DNA from: Candidatus Eiseniibacteriota bacterium
Lineage (GTDB): Bacteria; Eisenbacteria; RBG-16-71-46; JAFGJU01
Assembly: GCA_016928935.1 (NCBI GenBank)
Contig: JAFGJU010000118.1
Coordinates: 1-11,842, forward strand
DNA: 11,842 nucleotides
Direction of reading: 5' to 3'
Shown piece by piece: positions 7,581-11,842 of this stretch. The position numbers and the translations under genes are program-made. Positions within the stretch are counted from its first letter, which is position 1. Each line of letters opens with the position of its first letter. The notes beneath the pieces are model-generated. The model worked only from the letters and a program-made list of their open reading frames with translations. It had not been told where the DNA came from and made no database searches.

Positions 7581-8002
7581 GTGTCGCTCCTCGTTGCGAG
7601 TGGATTAGGGCCCTTGCTCTTGATGTGATCGGTGAATTCAGCCGCGGTGTCGACAAACCTCCTCGCTTCTCCGTGCGCCACGTACCGGAACCAGAGCCGG
7701 TCCGAGTCCAGACCCAGCGAGTCGAGGATGGTCTTCACGAGGGCCACCTTCCGGCGCGCCATGAAGTTGCCGTCATCGTAATGGCAGTCTCCGGGGTGGC
7801 AGCCGCTTATGACCAGTCCGTCCGCACCCTCCAGCAGCGGCCTCAGCATGTGCACTGTCGAGAGGGCCCCCGTGCAGTTGACTCGAAAGATGCGGACGTT
7901 CTCCGGGTAGTACATGCCGTACGCAGAAGCGGTCTCCGCTCCGCCGGTTCCGCACCAGCCGCACATGACGTAAAGGATCTTGGGGTCGAATGATTCAGCC
8001 AT
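7577..8002 (-). CDS. mvhD: MvhD-type [2Fe-2S] subunit, divergent copy
   Basis: 141 residues, exactly the length of the other MvhD in this operon. It aligns with it without gaps, with all five cysteines at the same positions (C14, C17, C43, C68, C73) and the shared GCHPGDCHY block. By eye about one third of residues are identical. It has lost two features of ordinary MvhD: CSGRVDP is replaced by CTGALST, and WISASEG by RYVAHGE. The cluster is therefore probably intact while a partner-binding surface has changed (inference). ATG 8002 is used rather than an upstream TTG because AAAGGTGA lies just before it. The stop overlaps the next start as ATGA, so it is tightly coupled to the first FrhB-like gene. 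Confidence 0.85.
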   Translation of the reverse strand: MAESFDPKILYVMCGWCGTGGAETASAYGMYYPENVRIFRVNCTGALSTVHMLRPLLEGADGLVISGCHPGDCHYDDGNFMARRKVALVKTILDSLGLDSDRLWFRYVAHGEARRFVDTAAEFTDHIKSKGPNPLATRSDT

Positions 8003-8016
8003 ACCGTCACCTTTCA
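8003..8016 (-). promoter_or_regulatory. Stop codon joined to ribosome binding site after hdrA
   Basis: The hdrA stop TGA is followed by AAGGTGACGGT and then ATG, an 11-base gap. AAGGTGA is a good Shine-Dalgarno match, so ribosomes ending hdrA can restart on the mvhD-like gene. The core and spacing are shared with 5325-5338. Confidence 0.6.
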
Positions 8017-10953
8017 AGCGAGTGTCGCATCCAGGACAGCTATCGATTGCTTTCCGGTGAAGTCACGAAGAGAAGAAGCGTCGTTCGGACAGATCGCCAC
8101 GCACGAGCCGCAGGAGTCGCACAGGAACGGCCGGACCACGGCGACCCTTTTTATCGGGTCGATCACCCTCGCGGAATACGGACACACGTCCACGCACAAC
8201 CCGCATCCCACGCAGAAGTCCTCCTTGACCTCCGCCACGTACATTGAGTTCGGCGGCATGAACGCTCCCTTTCCCAACAGCACGAGGGCCCTCCCGACCA
8301 TGTCCCGGCACGTCAACAGAGTCTCGTCGAACGACCGCGGCGAATGCGCCAGCCCGACCGGGAATATGCAGTTCGAGGCCAGCTCGAACGGCTTGGTCAA
8401 CCTCTTGATGGCCTCCTCGTAGGGGTAGCCGTTCGCGTCACTGTCGAAGAAGCCGTCGGCATCGATCGGGTAACCGAGGACCCTGGAGATGGCCTCGTTG
8501 GTCCTCATGTCCGGGACGATGCCCGTGCTCAGCGCCACCAGGTCCGCGTTCAGAGTCTTCTCGCGGCCTGCGTCGTTCACCGTCACCTGCAGCCGGCCGT
8601 CGCCCGCCTTCACGCGCGGATAGTCGTCGTCCGGGAACCGGACGAATTGGACGCCGAGTTCTACGGCCTTCTCGTACAGGTTGTCCTCGCCGTAGGCCGT
8701 CATGTCCCGGTACAGAACGGTGACTTCGGAGCCCTTCTTTCTGAGCTCCACCGCGTGCGCGAGAGCCTGGTTGCAGCAGACCCGGGAGCAGTAGCGATGC
8801 TCCTGGTTCCGCGACCCCACGCACTGGATCATGACCACGTGCTTGAGGCCCTGACTCTTCTCCATTCTCGACGGGAGCTCGGCCTGCGTGACCACCCTCG
8901 GGTCTGCGCCGCGGAGAAAACCGGTGGTCTCGTATTCCCCGGCCCCTGTCGCAATCATTATGACCCCCGCGCCGACAGCGACCCGGCCTCTGGGAGTCTC
9001 GATTCCCACGTCGAAATTGCCTGCGTAGCCCGTCATGTTCTCGACCGTGGACTTTGTGAACACGGTTATAAGCGACGAGGCCTGCGCCTTCTCTATGAGC
9101 GAATCCACGTACTCCCTCTGGTCGCCCTCCAGGTACGCGAGGTTCCCCCCCAGGGTCTCCCGGCGCTCCACCAGCGTCACCTTGAAGCCGTTGGCCGCCA
9201 GCTCAGTCGCGCAGCTCAGTCCGGCCAGGCCGCCCCCTATCACGAGCGTCTCCGACAGGAACTTGTCCTTGGGCGTGGGAGCCTCGAATCCCAGCCTGAC
9301 CCTGGCCACGCCGGCCCTGATGACCGACAGGCCCTTCTCCAGCATCTTGTCCCGTTCATGATGTGTGTAGATGACGTCTTCTCGCAGCCGGACGAACTCG
9401 GCCAGTAGCGGGTTGAGGCCGGCCATCATCATGGTGTTTCGGTACTTCAGGAGCTTCTGGAGCGGAGTGCAGGCAGCCAGCACCACCCGGTTGACCCCAG
9501 AGGCTTTGATTCTCTCCGCCGTCTCCTTCATGGTGGGAGGCGTACAGCAGCCCCTGACGATCTCCGCGTGGTCGACGTTGTAGAGCTCCTGGGTCCGCGT
9601 TCTGAGAAGCTCCAGGTCCATCTTGTCCCTGAACGTGTCGAAACAGCTGCAGATGAACACGCCCACCTTGATTTCTTCGCCCTTCCTACTCGTCAGCGGC
9701 GGGGGAGCGGGCGGGGTGAATTCGGGCTTGCCCAGGTACTTGATTGCCTCGGTGAGAGAGGCGCAGCCCTCCCATATCGTCTCCGGGTTGCCTTTCGGGC
9801 CGGAGAACTCTCCGACAGCAAGTATCCCGTCCACGTCGGTTTCGACGCTGGAGTGCCGTCGGATGTGACAGAAACCTCGGCTGTCGGGTTTGACGCCGCA
9901 CACTTCGGACAGTCTCTTCATCTGGCTGGGGCTCTTCTGACCCGTGACGAGAATCACCAGCTCGACGCCAACGGCCCCGCCGTCGCTGCCGTACTTGACG
10001 GTGGCCTTCTCGCCGCTCTCCGGATGCACGCTCAGCTTGTCCGTCCTGACCACGTTCACGCCCAACTCGAGCGCCCTCTGGTACCAGCGATAGTGGTTCT
10101 TGCCGAACCCGCGGTAGTCCTTAAGGAAGACGGTGACCTTCGAGCTGGGGAGCGTCGTCCTGATCCTGATGGCGCGGTCTACGGCCGTTACCGAGAGGTT
10201 GTAGTTCTCGTACTCCACGCCGGGCTTGTTGAAATGAGGGGTCACGACGACGGCGAAGCTCTCGGGCAGCTTGCCGGACGGCAGCCTCACCGAATCCTCG
10301 GTGAAATTGGTCAGCAGGGACCTGCGGGCCGTCTCGGAGTTCAGTATGACGCTGGGAGAGCGTCCGTACGCGAAGAGGCTGAGGTCTGACGCATCAGGAC
10401 CCTCGAACTCCGGCGCCAGGATGATGGCGCCGACGTCGGCCTCGAGAGTCTCCTCGGGGCGGTCGAGCTTGAGGGCTCCGGTCGGACATACTTCCTCGCA
10501 CTTGCCGCACCGCGTGCAATTCTCCCAATCGACCAGATAGATGTTCTCCCACCCCACCTTGGGGTTTACCCACATGGCCTTTCTGTCTCCAACAGTGACG
10601 GGACACACTTCCACGCACCGGCCGCACTCGATGCACGCGAAGTTGTTCACGACCTGGTCTTTCTTCTTGAACTTGACCCTGAAGTTCCCGGCCTTTCCCG
10701 ACACCTCCAGCAGCTCGGCGTTGTAGTGGTCGGTAAGACAACCGAGGCCCTTGAACAACCGCTGGGGCATGTGACCGCAGATCCAACCGAAATCGAACGG
10801 CAGCTGTGTCAGAGCCTGGTTCTGATACTCGTCCACGTAAGAACCACGATTCAACTGGATCGTCTTGTAGCCCTTCTTGCAGAGTGCGTAGGCGGCCCTG
10901 TACCCGCCCAGGTTGGTGCCGTAGATCAACACCGTGCTCTTCTTTTCCGTCAT
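8014..10953 (-). CDS. hdrA: Double-length HdrA flavoprotein (HdrA-like half fused to HdrA)
   Basis: 979 residues, against about 650 for a methanogen HdrA. Residues about 430-979 are a full HdrA. They have the FICSC (433-437), RGCC (467-470) and AACTP (493-497) cysteine segments of the N-terminal cluster domain, an FAD Rossmann loop GGGLAG (573-578), the CVGSR...YCSRVCC block (711-727), and two C-terminal [4Fe-4S] motifs (C914, C917, C920, C924 and C945, C948, C951, C955). Residues 1-415 are a second HdrA/QmoA-like flavoprotein half with two inserted [4Fe-4S] motifs (C107, C110, C113, C117 and C146, C149, C152, C156) and the segment KDYRGFGK (278-285). Its nucleotide loop is degenerate (GTNLGG, 12-17) and the CVGSR block is missing. 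A proline-rich linker (410-420) joins the halves. HdrA is the FAD-containing bifurcating core of heterodisulfide-reductase-type complexes; here it is probably the hub for two MvhD arms. ATG 10953 overlaps the regulator stop as ATGA. Confidence 0.9.
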   Translation of the reverse strand: MTEKKSTVLIYGTNLGGYRAAYALCKKGYKTIQLNRGSYVDEYQNQALTQLPFDFGWICGHMPQRLFKGLGCLTDHYNAELLEVSGKAGNFRVKFKKKDQVVNNFACIECGRCVEVCPVTVGDRKAMWVNPKVGWENIYLVDWENCTRCGKCEEVCPTGALKLDRPEETLEADVGAIILAPEFEGPDASDLSLFAYGRSPSVILNSETARRSLLTNFTEDSVRLPSGKLPESFAVVVTPHFNKPGVEYENYNLSVTAVDRAIRIRTTLPSSKVTVFLKDYRGFGKNHYRWYQRALELGVNVVRTDKLSVHPESGEKATVKYGSDGGAVGVELVILVTGQKSPSQMKRLSEVCGVKPDSRGFCHIRRHSSVETDVDGILAVGEFSGPKGNPETIWEGCASLTEAIKYLGKPEFTPPAPPPLTSRKGEEIKVGVFICSCFDTFRDKMDLELLRTRTQELYNVDHAEIVRGCCTPPTMKETAERIKASGVNRVVLAACTPLQKLLKYRNTMMMAGLNPLLAEFVRLREDVIYTHHERDKMLEKGLSVIRAGVARVRLGFEAPTPKDKFLSETLVIGGGLAGLSCATELAANGFKVTLVERRETLGGNLAYLEGDQREYVDSLIEKAQASSLITVFTKSTVENMTGYAGNFDVGIETPRGRVAVGAGVIMIATGAGEYETTGFLRGADPRVVTQAELPSRMEKSQGLKHVVMIQCVGSRNQEHRYCSRVCCNQALAHAVELRKKGSEVTVLYRDMTAYGEDNLYEKAVELGVQFVRFPDDDYPRVKAGDGRLQVTVNDAGREKTLNADLVALSTGIVPDMRTNEAISRVLGYPIDADGFFDSDANGYPYEEAIKRLTKPFELASNCIFPVGLAHSPRSFDETLLTCRDMVGRALVLLGKGAFMPPNSMYVAEVKEDFCVGCGLCVDVCPYSARVIDPIKRVAVVRPFLCDSCGSCVAICPNDASSLRDFTGKQSIAVLDATLA

Positions 10954-11408
10954 AGGCCAGTTCCTCGCTCCGACTCCGACCGCCGCGCCCTGAACAGCAA
11001 GTCCTTGAGCTCGCTGCAGTCGGTCGTTTCCAGATAGACCGCGCAGTCCCGACACGAATCCAGCGGATGAAGACACTTTTCCGCCATGGCCCAGCAAGGT
11101 CCAGTGCGGTTGAGAAAAGCCGGGCATTTCTCGTGGTCTTCCTCCGGACAATCTCTCAGTTCCCAACACGGGATGAGCGCAAAAAGGTGCCGAAGTCCAG
11201 AGAAGTTCATACCCTCCTCTCTGATCATCTTCTGAATGCACCTGACCTTCGCTATTTCGACGTCCGAGTACCTCCGTTGATTGCTTTCAGTTCTGTGAGC
11301 CAGTATGAGCCCCTCATTCTCGTAGAGTCTGAGAGTCTGCGGCGAGGTGCCGACCATCTGGGCTGCCACGCCCACCGTGTATAGCGGCTCGCTGCTTACC
11401 CTTGTCAT
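10950..11408 (-). CDS. MerR-family regulator with cysteine-rich C-terminal domain
   Basis: 152 residues. Residues 9-75 are a MerR winged-helix DNA-binding domain (YTVGVAAQMVGTSPQTLRLYE, then NQRRYSD at 43-49). MerR proteins bind as dimers and usually bend the promoter spacer. The C-terminal part, residues 79-133, is a compact domain with eight cysteines (C81, C87, C95, C105, C112, C119, C122, C131) including two Cys-Trp pairs (81-82 and 105-106) and a CRDCAVY segment. It resembles what is called a two-CW domain and could bind metal, an Fe-S cluster or form thiols; which one is not visible. It heads the redox operon and its stop overlaps the hdrA start as ATGA, so it most likely senses redox state or metal and controls its own operon (inference). 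Start ATG 11408 is chosen for AGGAG five bases upstream; an upstream GTG at 11444 lacks one. Confidence 0.85.
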   Translation of the reverse strand: MTRVSSEPLYTVGVAAQMVGTSPQTLRLYENEGLILAHRTESNQRRYSDVEIAKVRCIQKMIREEGMNFSGLRHLFALIPCWELRDCPEEDHEKCPAFLNRTGPCWAMAEKCLHPLDSCRDCAVYLETTDCSELKDLLFRARRSESERGTGL

Positions 11409-11413
11409 GGACT

Positions 11414-11418
11414 CTCCT
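11414..11418 (-). promoter_or_regulatory. Ribosome binding site of the MerR-type regulator
   Basis: AGGAG on the - strand, five bases before ATG 11408. It decides between this start and the GTG at 11444. Confidence 0.7.
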
Positions 11419-11461
11419 ATGGCAATCGCGTTACATTTCCTCACGCAATCAATGGAGGTTT

Positions 11462-11491
11462 AGGATACCAGACTCCCCCCTTCCCTGTCAA
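11462..11491 (-). promoter_or_regulatory. Promoter of the regulator-hdrA-mvhD operon
   Basis: On the - strand a perfect TTGACA (11486-11491) is followed after 18 bases by TATCCT (11462-11467), a four-of-six -10 match. The spacer is one base longer than optimal, in the direction seen for MerR-controlled promoters (19-20), and contains a run of six G. The leader to ATG 11408 would be about 45-50 bases. Within it, TTGCGT and ACGCGA form an imperfect inverted repeat (about 11425-11447) that could be an operator. No clear dyad was found in the spacer itself, so MerR-type control is inferred from context. Confidence 0.55.
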
Positions 11492-11575
11492 CTCAAAACA
11501 TACAGTTTCTTTTACTTGTTGGTAGACAGAGCGATGGACAATCAGACCCGCCTGGCGGCGGTCACTGACCCAGGC

Positions 11576-11842
11576 CTAAAACCGACCCCGGGGCTCGGTT
11601 TTGCACAGAAGGGGCTCCAGCAGCAGACGGTCCAGAGCAAGCGCGGCACAGACGACAAGCCCGGCAGTAGTCACCACCCCGGCCCCATGATTGGCCGCGG
11701 CCGCGCGGCCGGCGGAAACGAGCAGGTCTGCAGCGCCGCGCAAAGACTGCCCCAGGGCACTCGCCAGGCCTTTCGCCGCCGGCCCGGGGCCGCCCATCAC
11801 GACGAACACGGCTACGGCGACGGCCGCGGTGACCGCCATCGC
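11576..11842 (-). CDS. Hypothetical small membrane protein, cut by the window edge
   Basis: The open frame reaches the right edge; an in-frame ATG at 11839 would give 87 residues, but the gene may begin outside the window. It has two hydrophobic stretches (about residues 1-16 and 53-77 from that ATG), separated by an Ala/Gly-rich segment, and a short charged end. I do not recognise the family. Very high GC content makes open frames likely by chance, so the call is tentative. Favourable signs are the alternation of hydrophobic and polar segments and a hairpin sitting at the stop codon. It is on the same strand as the redox operon but separated from it by 167 bases and that operon's own promoter. 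Confidence 0.4.
   Translation of the reverse strand, partial: AMAVTAAVAVAVFVVMGGPGPAAKGLASALGQSLRGAADLLVSAGRAAAANHGAGVVTTAGLVVCAALALDRLLLEPLLCKTEPRGRF
11578..11602 (-). terminator. Possible intrinsic terminator at the stop of the right-edge frame
   Basis: AAAACCGACCCC is followed at once by GGGGCTCGGTTTT, an inverted repeat of twelve pairs with one bulged base. On the - strand the second arm ends in TTTT directly followed by the AG of the TAG stop. Four T are few for a strong terminator and the loop must open from the CCGG centre. It would separate this frame from the redox-operon promoter. It could work in both directions. Confidence 0.4.

Noticed and set aside
8344..9408. 354-codon + frame opposite hdrA
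   Set aside because: No domain and His/Arg/Leu-rich composition typical of an antisense shadow.
9568..10389. 273-codon + frame opposite hdrA
   Set aside because: Same reason; it lies wholly within conserved HdrA coding sequence.
10954..11241. N-terminal extension of hdrA into the regulator gene
   Set aside because: The extension is an out-of-frame reading of the MerR-type gene; ATG 10953 has its own ribosome site and opens a normal Rossmann-type N-terminus.
1..11842. CRISPR array, transfer RNA, ribosomal RNA or insertion sequence
   Set aside because: No spaced repeats, cloverleaf, rRNA-like stretch or transposase was seen by eye on either strand.

Overview
The window looks like a GC-rich anaerobic bacterium. 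Shine-Dalgarno sites are AGGAG-type, promoters look like sigma-70 sites, and starts are a mix of ATG, GTG and TTG, so a bacterium is more likely than an archaeon. The large right-hand operon encodes HdrA/MvhD/FrhB-type iron-sulfur flavoproteins. These families are known from methanogens, sulfate reducers, acetogens, clostridia and many uncultured anaerobes. The phylum cannot be fixed from this sequence.

Left part (1-2361, + strand). About 300 bases without a supported gene are followed by a tightly coupled pair: a two-domain GNAT acyltransferase (TTG start) and a NodB-type polysaccharide deacetylase (GTG start). This looks like the end of a surface-glycan locus. By eye it is less GC-rich than the rest.

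Middle part (2362-4978). An EamA/DMT ten-helix transporter lies on the - strand, convergent with the deacetylase. A divergent 220-base intergenic region carries a plausible promoter for each side. It is followed on the + strand by a radical SAM protein with an N-terminal cobalamin-binding-like domain. The low-complexity tail of that protein runs 80 bases into the end of the next, opposing gene.

Right part (4899-11408, - strand). This is one compact operon, read right to left: a MerR-family regulator with a cysteine-rich tail, a double-length HdrA, a divergent MvhD, an FrhB/FdhB-like iron-sulfur protein, a second FrhB/FdhB-like protein, and a canonical MvhD. Junctions are 4- or 8-base overlaps or 11-base gaps. 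A TTGACA promoter sits upstream of the regulator. No hydrogenase large subunit, HdrB, HdrC or molybdenum/tungsten formate dehydrogenase catalytic subunit is present. The order after hdrA is a mirror image (mvhD-B-B-mvhD), and HdrA is itself a fusion of a degenerate HdrA-like half to an intact HdrA. I infer an asymmetric flavin-based electron bifurcation or confurcation complex with two different electron arms, possibly switched by a thiol or Fe-S sensing regulator. This is the most interesting part of the window.

Far right (11576-11842). A short hydrophobic reading frame is cut by the window edge. Its last codons form a strong inverted repeat that could terminate transcription.
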